Shown here: positions 54,740 through 63,436 of the stretch, in pieces
Layout: every line of letters starts with the position of its first letter
How positions within the stretch are numbered: the first letter of the stretch is position 1
Assembly: GCF_000025185.1 (NCBI RefSeq)
Contig: NC_013720.1
Span: 1,426,001-1,490,000, forward strand
From: Pirellula staleyi DSM 6068
GTDB taxonomy: Bacteria; Planctomycetota; Planctomycetia; Pirellulales; Pirellulaceae
Direction: 5' to 3'
DNA: 64,000 bases
Translations under genes and position numbers: made by a program
The notes under the pieces: generated by a model
Databases searched by the model: none
Told to the model about the DNA's origin: nothing
What the model saw: only the letters and a program-made list of their open reading frames with translations

Positions 54740-55162
54740 ATGAAAACGCAAGGTGAAATCCAAGCTGCCATCTCCGAGCGGATCGCGAGCTTTGGACAGG
54801 AATACATAGGCCGAGGCCCCAGGGCTATTCATGCCCATTTAATCGGCGACCTCCTCGTGATACGCCTCCAGGGCGTGTTAACCACTGCTGAGCTCCACCT
54901 TGTCAAGTCAGGCCCGACGCAGAGTGTGGGAAGAAATCTGCTCAAGCAATTTCGGACCCATCTAGTCGAAACAGCGCGCCCCCTTTTGGAAACCATGATC
55001 CAAGAGGTCACCGGGACCAATGTGCTGAGTCTACACCATGACCTAAGTACAGTGACTGGCGAAGAAGTGCTGCTCTTTACATTAGCCGAAGCGCCAGTTT
55101 GTAGACAATCTAGAAGCAATAAAGTTGGTAGTTCCTTAGGGACATATAAAAGAGTCACCTAA
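54740..55162 (+). CDS. DUF2294 family protein
   Basis: 140 residues from ATG 54740; an in-frame ATG at 54680 with GGGAG upstream would add 20 residues that do not look like the family. The start KTQGEIQAAISERIASFGQE, then GRGPRAIHAHLIGDLLVIRL, QGVLTTAELHLV and TGEEVLLFTLAE match the DUF2294 pattern. Role unknown; often found near stress-related genes. No leader. Confidence 0.8.
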   Translation: MKTQGEIQAAISERIASFGQEYIGRGPRAIHAHLIGDLLVIRLQGVLTTAELHLVKSGPTQSVGRNLLKQFRTHLVETARPLLETMIQEVTGTNVLSLHHDLSTVTGEEVLLFTLAEAPVCRQSRSNKVGSSLGTYKRVT

Positions 55163-55408
55163 GCGGCAACCAGCTAAACACCAGGGAATACAAGGCTGGC
55201 CCAATTTCACAAGCAAATAGCGCGCGACACAGCTAGTCATTCTGAAAGGGTAGATTCGCGACAAGCAAGGTATTGGGATGCCTTCGCCGTCAGGCTCCAT
55301 TCAGAGGATTGGATTCAATCCCGCATCGCAAATGGATCATAGTTCGGCACTATAGCATGCAAGCAACCTAGTAAAAGAAACCAAACAACAACTGAAAGGC
55401 AGCCCCCA

Positions 55409-55582
55409 ATGTGGTCAGTCCTCTTGATCCTACTGGCTTTTTTTCTTCCTCCTCTGACAGCATTTTTTGTCGTCGGCTTTAGCACGCACTTTTGGATCAA
55501 CCTGATCCTCACCTTGCTGGGCTGGATTCCAGGAACGGTACATGCCCTTTGGTTAGTCGTCACCCAAGGAACGAAAAAATAG
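55409..55582 (+). CDS. YqaE/Pmp3-type small membrane protein (57 aa)
   Basis: A 57-codon gene starting MWSVLLILLAFFLPPLTAFF and continuing VGFSTHFWINLILTLLGWIP with GTVHALWLVV near the end. This is the UPF0057/YqaE/Pmp3 pattern of two helices joined by a short loop. Members are stress-linked hydrophobic peptides of the inner membrane, thought to affect membrane potential. An AAAGG ribosome site lies about 10 bp upstream. Short enough to be missed by gene finders. No neighbouring operon partner is clear. Confidence 0.88.
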   Translation: MWSVLLILLAFFLPPLTAFFVVGFSTHFWINLILTLLGWIPGTVHALWLVVTQGTKK

Positions 55583-56013
55583 CCCCTAAAACAATAAGTC
55601 CTGTTCACAAGATACATGGTAGCCGGAGCGGTAATGAAGTGATGTGTAATTGGAGTCGTGCTCAAAGAGTGGACCAAGTATGCCGTTTTGATAGGTAGAG
55701 CTTGGATGTTTTATGTTGGTGCTCCCTGAAGCAAGTGGACCGGGCATGCAGCAGGTATTAGAAGCGATTCACTCGCTCGTAATCAACTCCATCGGTTGGC
55801 TAGGTAGGGACCATTCGGGGCATAGCAAGGAGGCTGGCAAACCAGTAAAGCGACCCAGCAAGTGTCTCGTTGGTGCGTTTTATTGAGCTGAACTTATTTG
55901 ACCATAAGACACAACAAAGCAAGTGGTGGGGATCGCTGGCGTTTCTCGGCGAAAGGTGACGCAAGATGTACCGAAACGAACGCTGCCTGGGGCACATCAC
56001 TAAGGAAGATCCC
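55583..56013. other. Intergenic, no gene seen
   Basis: About 430 bp without a convincing frame on either strand before the receiver-like gene (an earlier in-frame start for that gene at 55966 is possible). Confidence 0.5.
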
Positions 56014-56592
56014 ATGACTTCATCGCAAATCCCTGAATCGATGTCAGCACAAGTGTTGCACTCCGCCACGCTGGAGACTCGAGAGAAGCCATTCTGGGGA
56101 ACGACTGAGCAGCGCCCGGGTTCACTCAGCGGCATCCGCCACCAAGGACCCTGGTGCGAATCTCTCCGGGTTTTGGTAGCGGATGGCAATCAGGATTCCG
56201 CCGACGAACTTGGCTGGTGGCTACATAGGTGCGGGCATGATCCGAGCGTTGTCTATGACGGCCCCACGGCACTTCGAGTCGCTGCAATGCATCGGCCTCA
56301 GGTGGTACTGCTCCATCTCGAGATACCCCAGATGGATGGCTGTCGAGTCGCCAAACAACTGAGACATGACTTTCCGAGGTGGGAGTGCTTGCTGATTGGC
56401 ATCACCGGGCGAACGGACGAGGCGCGATACCGGCAATCGATCGAGTCTGGTGTCGACCTGCTGCTGATCGAACCTTACCGACTGTTGATCCTGGAGACTT
56501 TGTTGTCGTTAGAGAGCGTTCGAGTACAGCGAGTGCAGTCGGAGCGTTGCATTGGCCTACTTGCCAACATGGAACCAACCCCGCAGGAATGA
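56014..56592 (+). CDS. Receiver-like protein lacking its phosphoacceptor
   Basis: 192 residues from ATG 56014 (55966 also in frame). The first ~50 residues are unstructured. Then comes a receiver fold: LRVLVADGNQDSADELGWWL, then VVLLHLEIPQMDGCRVAKQL. The phosphoacceptor Asp, expected in the LLDxxxP position, is His, and the conserved Lys near LLIEPYRLL is Glu. The fold should persist without phosphorylation. No output domain. It probably acts as a binding module. Confidence 0.75.
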   Translation: MTSSQIPESMSAQVLHSATLETREKPFWGTTEQRPGSLSGIRHQGPWCESLRVLVADGNQDSADELGWWLHRCGHDPSVVYDGPTALRVAAMHRPQVVLLHLEIPQMDGCRVAKQLRHDFPRWECLLIGITGRTDEARYRQSIESGVDLLLIEPYRLLILETLLSLESVRVQRVQSERCIGLLANMEPTPQE

Positions 56593-56712
56593 AAGTTTTG
56601 ACGTCTCTCGAACATTTGTTTATGGCATCGATGAAGTTTCCATCAAAACCCTTGCGATCAACGAGTCCGTTCGTGCGGACGTATTAGAAATAGGAAAAGG
56701 AAGGTTGACGTC

Positions 56713-57126
56713 ATGCGCGATAATGTGGGTAGGTTTTGTGAAAGCGTTCACACCCGGCTCGAGGCCCTCGATGGTCAGATGGACGCTCTCAAACTCAATA
56801 TTGGAACCACTTGGCATTCCCTCCAAGAGAAGCTTAAAGAGGTACGTCAAGACCATGAAGCTTCCCGTCAGCTAGTGGCAGATGCCAGGACCAGCTTGGA
56901 ATCCTGGTTCGGCGAGCAGCAGATCGAGTCGCAGGGCGCGATTGATGCCTTGGTGAAGAACCACGATGTCAAGCAACTTGCCGCGCGAGCTCAAAAGGCA
57001 GAGGAATGTGCCTGGTCGGCTATTCAGCTTGCCCAGGCGAGCATCGACGATGCCGAGTGGATGATCCTGGAGGCAATTTCCGCCAAGCTCGATGCCGAGG
57101 CTGTTACAGAGGAACTACCGCAGTAG
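56713..57126 (+). CDS. Coiled-coil protein of unknown function (137 aa)
   Basis: Almost wholly helical: LEALDGQMDALKLNIGTTWH, then LQEKLKEVRQDHEASRQLV, then AAISAKLDAEA near the end, with heptad-like spacing. No leader, no membrane helix, no recognised family; its pattern is reminiscent of small proteins found near gas-vesicle or stress genes, but this is only a resemblance. Precedes the GH13 gene by 61 bp on the same strand, so may share its promoter. Confidence 0.75.
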   Translation: MRDNVGRFCESVHTRLEALDGQMDALKLNIGTTWHSLQEKLKEVRQDHEASRQLVADARTSLESWFGEQQIESQGAIDALVKNHDVKQLAARAQKAEECAWSAIQLAQASIDDAEWMILEAISAKLDAEAVTEELPQ

Positions 57127-57187
57127 CGCGTCGCTCGCACCAGTCACTGCGTGATGCGCGTTGATTTACACGAAACGGAGGTCACCT

Positions 57188-59035
57188 GTGTCCACAATTG
57201 TTACCGAAAACGTTGTCAGCGGTATGGGATCGATGCCTCGAGCCGACGGAGTGGCATTTCGCTTATGGGCGCCCCATGCGGATGCGGTGTACGTAACGGG
57301 GACGTTTAACCACTGGGCCTCGGAAACGCATCCGATGGTGAAGGAGAAGAGTGGCTATTGGTACGCCGACATTCATGAGGCGCGGATCGGCCACGAGTAC
57401 CGATACCGAATCGTCAGCGGCGACAAACAATTACTCCGTATCGATCCCTACGCGCGACAGGTCACTTGCTCTGTGGGGAACGCGGTCATTCACGACCCTC
57501 ACTTCGATTGGGCTGGCGATAACTTTCGTCTACCTCCAATGAATGAGATGGTGATCTACGAAATGCATTTGGGAACCTTTCACGACCAAGAAGATGGGAA
57601 GTCGGACAAGTTTGCTGAAGTGGTGCAGAAGCTAGATCATCTGCAGCGGCTGGGTGTGAATGTGATTGAAGTCATGCCCTTGGCTCAGTTCGCGGGTCAC
57701 TCGTCGTGGGGATACAACCCTTCATGCGTGTTCGCCGTGGAATCAAACTACGGCGGTCCCGATGGATTTAAACGCTTTGTCAAAGCCGTGCATCAAGCCG
57801 GAATCGGCGTGGTTTTAGACGTTGTTTACAACCACTTCGGGCCTAGCGACCTCGATCTGTGGCAGTTCGATGGCTGGAGCGAAAACGGTCAGGGTGGAAT
57901 CTACTTCTACAACGATTGGCGGGCCACCACTCCCTGGGGTATGACACGCCCTGATTATGGACGCAACGAGGTGCGACAATTCATTCGAGATAATGTTCTG
58001 ATGTGGCTTGAGGAGTATCACGTCGACGGTCTGCGACTCGACATGACGCTGTTTATGCACAACGTTCGCGCAAGCAGTGACGCTGGCGGGGAATTGCCCG
58101 ACGGTTGGAGCCTCATTCAGTGGATCAATCGTGAAGTACAGCAGCGCTATCCGCAGCGCATCATGATCGCCGAGGACTTGCAAGACAATGAACGGATCAC
58201 GAAGTCGCTGGATCAGGGTGGAGCTGGATTCACCGCGCAATGGGCTGCTCGTTTTGTGCACCCGATTCGAGCTGCTGTCATCACGCCTGATGATGCGCAG
58301 CGCTCGCTTGATAACGTTCGTCACGCAATCGAAGGTCAGTACAATGGGAATCCTTTTCAGCGGGTGATCTACAGCGAGTCGCACGACGAGATTGCGAATG
58401 GTAAAGCACGCGTCGCGTCGGAAATCAATCCGCAGAATCCGGAATGCTGGGCAGCCCAGAAACGGACCACCCTAGCAGCCGCATTGGTGCTGACATCGCC
58501 CGGCATCCCGATGCTGTTTCAGGGACAGGAGTTTCTCGAAGACGGCTGGTTTCAGGATACGGTGCCGCTCGATTGGCAGAAGTCCAAAGACTTCAGTGGC
58601 CTGTTGAGAATGTATGGTGACTTGATTCAGCTGCGACTCAACCGGTCGGGCACGACGCGCGGTCTTACGGGGTCGGGGATCCATACGTTCCATCAGAATC
58701 AGGCCGACTGCGTGCTTGCCTATCATCGGTGGCACCAAGGGGGCCCTGGCGACGACGTGGTGGTCGTTGTGAATCTGTCGCATCGAGCTCACGAGAACTA
58801 TGAACTCGGATTTCCGTCACCCGGGATTTGGCGGTTGCGGCTCAACAGCGACTGGAATGGCTACAGTCATGCCTTTAGCAATCAGGCTTGCTCCGATATC
58901 AACACGGAAGCGAAGGGTAACGACCAATCCCCGGATCGCAGCAACTCACCACGCGATGGCTTCCTGGCTTCGGGATTGATCAACATCGGACCCTATAGTG
59001 TGCTGGTGTTTTCGCAAAACAAACCCGAGGAATAA
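57188..59035 (+). CDS. GH13 alpha-glucan branching-type enzyme
   Basis: 615 residues from GTG 57188, chosen for the GGAGGTCACCT ribosome site (an in-frame TTG at 57161 is upstream of it). The N-terminal CBM48-like domain (~15-90) has VAFRLWAPHADAVYVTGTFN. The GH13 barrel has DVVYNHFGP, the nucleophile Asp285 in VDGLRLDMTLF, acid/base Glu329 in RIMIAEDLQ and Asp400 in SESHDE. Typical glucan-branching-enzyme neighbours such as IPMLFQGQEFLEDGWFQDT are present. The C-terminus is a beta domain. Acts on glycogen-like glucans in the cytosol. Could alternatively be a related trehalose-forming GH13. Confidence 0.88.
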   Translation: MSTIVTENVVSGMGSMPRADGVAFRLWAPHADAVYVTGTFNHWASETHPMVKEKSGYWYADIHEARIGHEYRYRIVSGDKQLLRIDPYARQVTCSVGNAVIHDPHFDWAGDNFRLPPMNEMVIYEMHLGTFHDQEDGKSDKFAEVVQKLDHLQRLGVNVIEVMPLAQFAGHSSWGYNPSCVFAVESNYGGPDGFKRFVKAVHQAGIGVVLDVVYNHFGPSDLDLWQFDGWSENGQGGIYFYNDWRATTPWGMTRPDYGRNEVRQFIRDNVLMWLEEYHVDGLRLDMTLFMHNVRASSDAGGELPDGWSLIQWINREVQQRYPQRIMIAEDLQDNERITKSLDQGGAGFTAQWAARFVHPIRAAVITPDDAQRSLDNVRHAIEGQYNGNPFQRVIYSESHDEIANGKARVASEINPQNPECWAAQKRTTLAAALVLTSPGIPMLFQGQEFLEDGWFQDTVPLDWQKSKDFSGLLRMYGDLIQLRLNRSGTTRGLTGSGIHTFHQNQADCVLAYHRWHQGGPGDDVVVVVNLSHRAHENYELGFPSPGIWRLRLNSDWNGYSHAFSNQACSDINTEAKGNDQSPDRSNSPRDGFLASGLINIGPYSVLVFSQNKPEE

Positions 59036-59080
59036 CTGGAGTCTACTACAGCCATAACATGGGTAACCAAGGCATCTGCT

Positions 59081-60172
59081 ATGAACACAGCTAACCTGCC
59101 CCTGCCATACTCGGACGACGTTGAGACGATTCCACCCGATGAGCCAGAGGATATCGCGCAGGTGGTCGCTGCCATGGAAGTGCTCCTTTCACGGAGCCTG
59201 GCGAAGAGTGGACAGTTTCGCCCCGACGTCCATGTGAAAACACATGGCTACGCGCGAGGGGAGTTTTGGGTCTTGCCGAATCTGCCCGCCGAACTCAAGC
59301 AAGGGCTCTTTGATCACGATGGTATCTACCAAGCTGTGGTGCGATTTTCCAACGCTGCCAGCCTCGCTCAATCCGACATTATTCCCGATGGTCGCGGACT
59401 GGCAATTAAAGTGTTTGACGTCAACGGCGAAATGATTCCGGCAGATGAGCAGTGGAGCCCAACACAAGATTTCGTGATGATTAATCACCCAGTCTTTTTT
59501 GCTCGCAATGTGCAAGACTACCTCCGCTTAGAAAAGGTCCTCGTGCAAGCGGAAGGCAACTCGCTCGCCACCTTGCAAGGCGCCCTCACCGGTGGCGACT
59601 GGAATCCCTTGCACTGGCATTGGCGCGAGTTGCTTACAGTCGCCCGGATCGCTGGCCAGCTCCCCGCGCATCCAGTGAGTAACACCTACTTCAGCATGGC
59701 CCCGATTCGTTTCGGAAACTTCGTGGCCAAATATCGGGCCAAGCCAGCTGGAGACAATCACGATTCCTACATGAAACTGGTTCAACGATTAGGTTCTCAG
59801 ACCGACGCCCTACGCTTGGCGCTTGAAGAGACTTTGCGTACGCAGCAGGTGCTGTTCGAGTTCCAGGTGCAGCTCCGGACCTCCGAGCGAACGATGCCAA
59901 TTGAAGACGCTAGTGTTGAATGGCCGGAAAGCGAATCTCCGTATCGCACGGTCGCTCATCTCTTGCTCCCGCGTCAGGAGATTGAGCTGTTGCGGCAGCA
60001 AGCAACCTATCAGAACCTGGCGTTTAACGTTTGGCACGCTTTGGCAGCGCATCGGCCACTCGGAGGTATCAACCGAGCTCGCCGCCGAGCTTATTCGCTA
60101 TCATCCGCCTGGCGTCGACTGCAATTTGCAGCACAATCGCCCGAGCCGAACTATGTGGATCCGCCCGAGTAA
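59081..60172 (+). CDS. Catalase-fold (catalase-related) protein
   Basis: 363 residues. VHVKTHGYARGEFWVLPNLP near residue 50 and VRFSNAASLAQ, then DGRGLAIKVFDV and TQDFVMINHPVFFARNVQDY match catalase-related haem proteins, which are shorter than true catalases (~480). The proximal haem Tyr region of classical catalases is not evident. May act on lipid or organic peroxides rather than H2O2; inferred. Follows the GH13 gene by 45 bp on the same strand. Confidence 0.85.
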   Translation: MNTANLPLPYSDDVETIPPDEPEDIAQVVAAMEVLLSRSLAKSGQFRPDVHVKTHGYARGEFWVLPNLPAELKQGLFDHDGIYQAVVRFSNAASLAQSDIIPDGRGLAIKVFDVNGEMIPADEQWSPTQDFVMINHPVFFARNVQDYLRLEKVLVQAEGNSLATLQGALTGGDWNPLHWHWRELLTVARIAGQLPAHPVSNTYFSMAPIRFGNFVAKYRAKPAGDNHDSYMKLVQRLGSQTDALRLALEETLRTQQVLFEFQVQLRTSERTMPIEDASVEWPESESPYRTVAHLLLPRQEIELLRQQATYQNLAFNVWHALAAHRPLGGINRARRRAYSLSSAWRRLQFAAQSPEPNYVDPPE

Positions 60173-60502
60173 ATCCACCTACCAATCAACGGAAAGGTCG
60201 ATTCCTTGGTCGCAGTGGTTAGAATCTCAAGACCCCCGTCGGTGCTTCTGCGAAGTCAAGAAACGTTGCCTCTGCAACTACCGATAATGAGCGAGTGCGT
60301 TGGCCAGCTGGTTGAGAGCGAGTTCATCTATCTCGCTTTAGTCAACGTTTTGCCGGCGGGACAAATGGCTCTTGCCAGGATTGTGAAGCTGGGCCAGGGC
60401 GAGATTTTTTAGGGCGCATCGCACTTTTTTAGAGCGGCCATTTCGCCCATTTTCGCCTTGGATTTCAAACACCACGTGCGCTACTCGTCCGTGCGACACG
60501 CA
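60173..60502. other. Intergenic between convergent genes, no gene seen
   Basis: About 330 bp between the catalase-fold gene and the end of arsA. Several frames are open but not protein-like. No terminator stem was identified with confidence. Confidence 0.5.
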
Positions 60503-62284
60503 CTAGGAGTGAGAAACAGCGGGATCGTGATGCGTAAGCTTACGCAGCTGCTGAATGCCGATCGGGGGCTCGATCTGCCAAGGAATGATTGCGAAGCGGC
60601 TGGCTTGCACTTCCTTCACCTCGCGCAGGTACTTTTGCTCGTGTTGCTGTCGCTGCTTCATCAGCGGATCGGTGAGCGGGAGTGGGCTAAGCACCTGGTT
60701 GATGACCCAGGCGAAAGGCTCGATTTCGGCGCGGCGCAAATCTCGCTGCAGGGCTGCTGCTTCATGCACGGGCGTTGCTTCCGCGAGCGTGACAATCAGC
60801 ACACGTGTGAAACCGGGATCGCGCAGACGAGGCAACAGGTTTTCGACAGCTTCGGGCATAGCACTCGCCTGCCGAGTGACTTCGCGGTGATAGGCGAGTG
60901 CCGAATCGAGCAGCAAGACAGTGTGGCCCGTGGGAGCAGTGTCGAGCACCACAAACTTGTTGGTGCCAGCGGCCACAGCATCAGCAAACGCCCTGAAAAC
61001 TGCGATTTCTTCCGTGCACGGCGAGCGGAGGTCCTCCTCGAGGAGTGCCCTCCCCTGCTGGTCGAGATTGGCCCCGGCGCTACTTAAAACCTCGGCGGAA
61101 TACTTGGCGGTTTCTGCTGCAGGGTCGATGCGACTAACGGTTAGGTTCGCCAGTTGCTGGTTGTTGAGTGCTGCTGCGATATGAGCGGCGGGGTCGGTTG
61201 TCGATAGATGGACTTCATAGCCCCGCTCGGCGATCGCCACTGCCACTGCAGCTGCGACGGTCGTTTTCCCAACGCCACCTTTTCCCATCGCGAGAATCAC
61301 GCCGTGACCGGGAGCCACAAGATCGTCAATCAACTCGCCGAGTAGTGGCAAGTCGTCTACTCGGTCCGAACTGTCTAGCGTTGACGCTTCCGGTGAATAG
61401 CTCGGAGGAGTCCCCAGTAGACGAAGCGATTCGACGCCGACGATGCCGCTGGGACTCAGTGGCACGATGGTTGTCGGTAGAGCTCGGAGGCTTTCGGGAG
61501 TCGCGGCGAGCGCGACAGCTCCACGTTGCTCGAGCGCGACGGCATAGGGATCGCTCGTATCGAGCGCTTCAAACACTCCGTTTACAACCAGATGCTGATT
61601 CTCCACGCCAAGTTCAGCAAGCTCGCCACTGGTGCGAGCTGCTTCACGCAGCGCGCTCACTTCAGCGCGGGCTACGAGAACAAGCGTCGTGACCTGCGGA
61701 TCGCCAAGGGCTTTCACCGTCTCTTGATACAGTTTCTGCTGAGCCTGCAAACCGGCGAGCGGACCGAGACAGCTAGTGCCGGTCGTGTTCTCCTCCATGA
61801 AACCGGCCCATGCCGATGGCAGGGTGAGCAGCCGAAGCGTATGGCCCGTTGGTGCGGTGTCGAAGATGACATGATCGAACTGCGACGTGGCAGCTGGATC
61901 GCCAAGCAGTCGCGAGAACTCATCAAACGCAGCGATTTCGAGGGTACAAGAGCCCGAAAATTGCTCTTCCATGCTCTTCACCGCTGCATCGGGGAGTAGT
62001 CCGCGATAAGGCCCAATCATCCGCTCGCGATATGCGGCCGCCGACTTTTCGGGATCGAGGTTCATCGCATAGAGCGTGGGAACAGCGGGGATGGCAGTGG
62101 GACGATTTTCGAGTGCGACGCCCAGCACTTCGTCGAGGTTCGATGCTGGGTCGGTGGAGACGAGCAGCACCCGTTTACCTGCATCGGCAAGTCGAACTGC
62201 GGCCGCACAAGCGACTGACGTTTTGCCGACGCCCCCTTTGCCGGTGAAGAACAGATTGCGCGTCGGATGAAGGAGGAATTTCAT
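60503..62284 (-). CDS. arsA: Arsenical pump-driving ATPase ArsA
   Basis: 593 residues: two homologous ATPase halves. P-loops FFTGKGGVGKTSVA (~13-25) and LAMGKGGVGKTTVA (~335-347); signature DTAPTGHT in both (VIFDTAPTGHTLRLL and VVLDTAPTGHTVLLL). Cys residues at the positions of the ArsA metalloid site are visible: SGSCTLEIAAF, SCLGPLAGL and SPCTEEIAVF. It powers As(III)/Sb(III) export through ArsB, which is not in this window. Follows arsD by 49 bp. Confidence 0.95.
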   Translation of the reverse strand: MKFLLHPTRNLFFTGKGGVGKTSVACAAAVRLADAGKRVLLVSTDPASNLDEVLGVALENRPTAIPAVPTLYAMNLDPEKSAAAYRERMIGPYRGLLPDAAVKSMEEQFSGSCTLEIAAFDEFSRLLGDPAATSQFDHVIFDTAPTGHTLRLLTLPSAWAGFMEENTTGTSCLGPLAGLQAQQKLYQETVKALGDPQVTTLVLVARAEVSALREAARTSGELAELGVENQHLVVNGVFEALDTSDPYAVALEQRGAVALAATPESLRALPTTIVPLSPSGIVGVESLRLLGTPPSYSPEASTLDSSDRVDDLPLLGELIDDLVAPGHGVILAMGKGGVGKTTVAAAVAVAIAERGYEVHLSTTDPAAHIAAALNNQQLANLTVSRIDPAAETAKYSAEVLSSAGANLDQQGRALLEEDLRSPCTEEIAVFRAFADAVAAGTNKFVVLDTAPTGHTVLLLDSALAYHREVTRQASAMPEAVENLLPRLRDPGFTRVLIVTLAEATPVHEAAALQRDLRRAEIEPFAWVINQVLSPLPLTDPLMKQRQQHEQKYLREVKEVQASRFAIIPWQIEPPIGIQQLRKLTHHDPAVSHS

Positions 62285-62333
62285 GGTCAGAGATCCTTGT
62301 GCTGTCGGTCAAAGCGATTCGAGGTTCTGATAC

Positions 62334-62696
62334 TTAGCAACAGCTGCCGCCAGGTGTGCAGCATCCTGTGGCGACCATGGGTAGCTCTTCCTGCATTGAA
62401 ACGTGTGCCCAGCTGGCGAGGAGCTGTCGGCTCGGGTAGATCCCTTGGCTGACAATCTGTCCCTCCACAAAAATGATGGGCAATGCCTCGACACCCTTGG
62501 TCCCTAGTAAAGCGCGGACCTCTTCGTGGTTCACAAACTCCTGGGGCTGTTGCGACAGATTGAATCGATCGACCGACACACCTTGGCGGCGAAGCCAATC
62601 GAGATCGCTTGCAAAACGGACCAGTGTTTGGTCGACTTGTGCCCCGCAGATCCCTGTCGAGCAGCACATCGGTTTGTCAAAAATTTGCATGGTCAT
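62334..62696 (-). CDS. arsD: Arsenite metallochaperone/regulator ArsD
   Basis: 120 residues from ATG 62696; a longer start at 62759 lacks family resemblance. The core is MQIFDKPMCCSTGICG with the vicinal Cys pair and the third Cys needed for metalloid binding, then RFASDLDWLRRQGVSVDRFN and PIIFVEGQIVSQGIYPSR; extra Cys pairs close the C-terminus (ATGCCTPGGSCC). ArsD hands As(III) to ArsA. Lies between arsR and arsA. Confidence 0.93.
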   Translation of the reverse strand: MTMQIFDKPMCCSTGICGAQVDQTLVRFASDLDWLRRQGVSVDRFNLSQQPQEFVNHEEVRALLGTKGVEALPIIFVEGQIVSQGIYPSRQLLASWAHVSMQEELPMVATGCCTPGGSCC

Positions 62697-62723
62697 GTTC
62701 GTTCTCCTGATCAGTGTTCGTTT

Positions 62724-62739
62724 ATCGCCGATAGGCGAT
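62724..62739. promoter_or_regulatory. Perfect inverted repeat between arsR and arsD
   Basis: ATCGCC-GATA-GGCGAT, a perfect 6-bp repeat with a 4-bp loop, 28 bp upstream of the arsD start. It may form a small mRNA hairpin that lowers or stabilises arsDA expression, or be a second regulator site. Confidence 0.55.
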
Positions 62740-62763
62740 TTTGCGAGTAAATGAAACAACCGA

Positions 62764-63102
62764 TTACAACTTACCGATTAACTCTTTGAGTTCCGCGAGT
62801 GATACGGCGTTGATGCAGTAGCAGACACGCGGTCCATCGATTTCACCTTGCACGAGCCCCGCTTCTTTCAAGATCTTGAGGTGCTGAGAAACGGTCGACT
62901 GGGCGACCGGCATCTCGTCGACGATCTCGCCGCACACACACGTTTCGCGTTTGGCGAGCAGTTGCAGAATTTTAATCCGCAAAGGATGTGCCAGACCCCA
63001 AGCGAGTGCGGCCAGCCGTTCGACCTTCAGCTGCTGCGTTGTCGCGCTGCTACCGTTCGACGGAACTGGTTCACACTTTAAGGGTTTGCGGCGACGAGCC
63101 AT
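62764..63102 (-). CDS. arsR: ArsR-family metalloid-sensing repressor
   Basis: 112 residues. Basic N-terminus (ARRRKPLKCEP), winged helix: AWGLAHPLRIKILQLLAKRE, then the metalloid site TCVCGEIVD (a Cys-x-Cys in helix alpha3), then the recognition helix VAQSTVSQHLKILKEAGLVQ, and the wing GPRVCYCINA. It represses the operon and leaves DNA on binding As(III). First gene of the arsRDA unit. Confidence 0.95.
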   Translation of the reverse strand: MARRRKPLKCEPVPSNGSSATTQQLKVERLAALAWGLAHPLRIKILQLLAKRETCVCGEIVDEMPVAQSTVSQHLKILKEAGLVQGEIDGPRVCYCINAVSLAELKELIGKL

Positions 63103-63134
63103 TATTTCACCTCAGCGGTAGGTCCTGCTTCTCT

Positions 63135-63152
63135 TATCGTTATTCTACGATA
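63135..63152. promoter_or_regulatory. Probable ArsR operator
   Basis: TATCGT-TATTCT-ACGATA, a perfect 6-bp inverted repeat, 33 bp upstream of arsR. Position and AT-rich dyad fit ArsR-family operators. Binding is inferred. Confidence 0.6.
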
Positions 63153-63436
63153 GACGATCAAAGAAACAAGTCTTTCAGGAATTTAGCTTCGTATCGCTAC
63201 ATCTCTCATCGGACGAGTGTGCGGATTAGCGCGGCTGCGGCGCGTAAGTGTGACGATTTAGGTCGGTTTCCTCGGCTACGTACCACGCTGCCCAAGATCT
63301 CGCTCTGGATGCTCACCTTCAATTCAAGATTCTGCTCCGATCGGGCAATTCTTTCGTGCGTGTGGGGCGCTGCTAGCCGTCATACTGAATTTTCCGACCG
63401 CGAGCCTACGCGCCTTGACCGATCGATCGAAAACTC

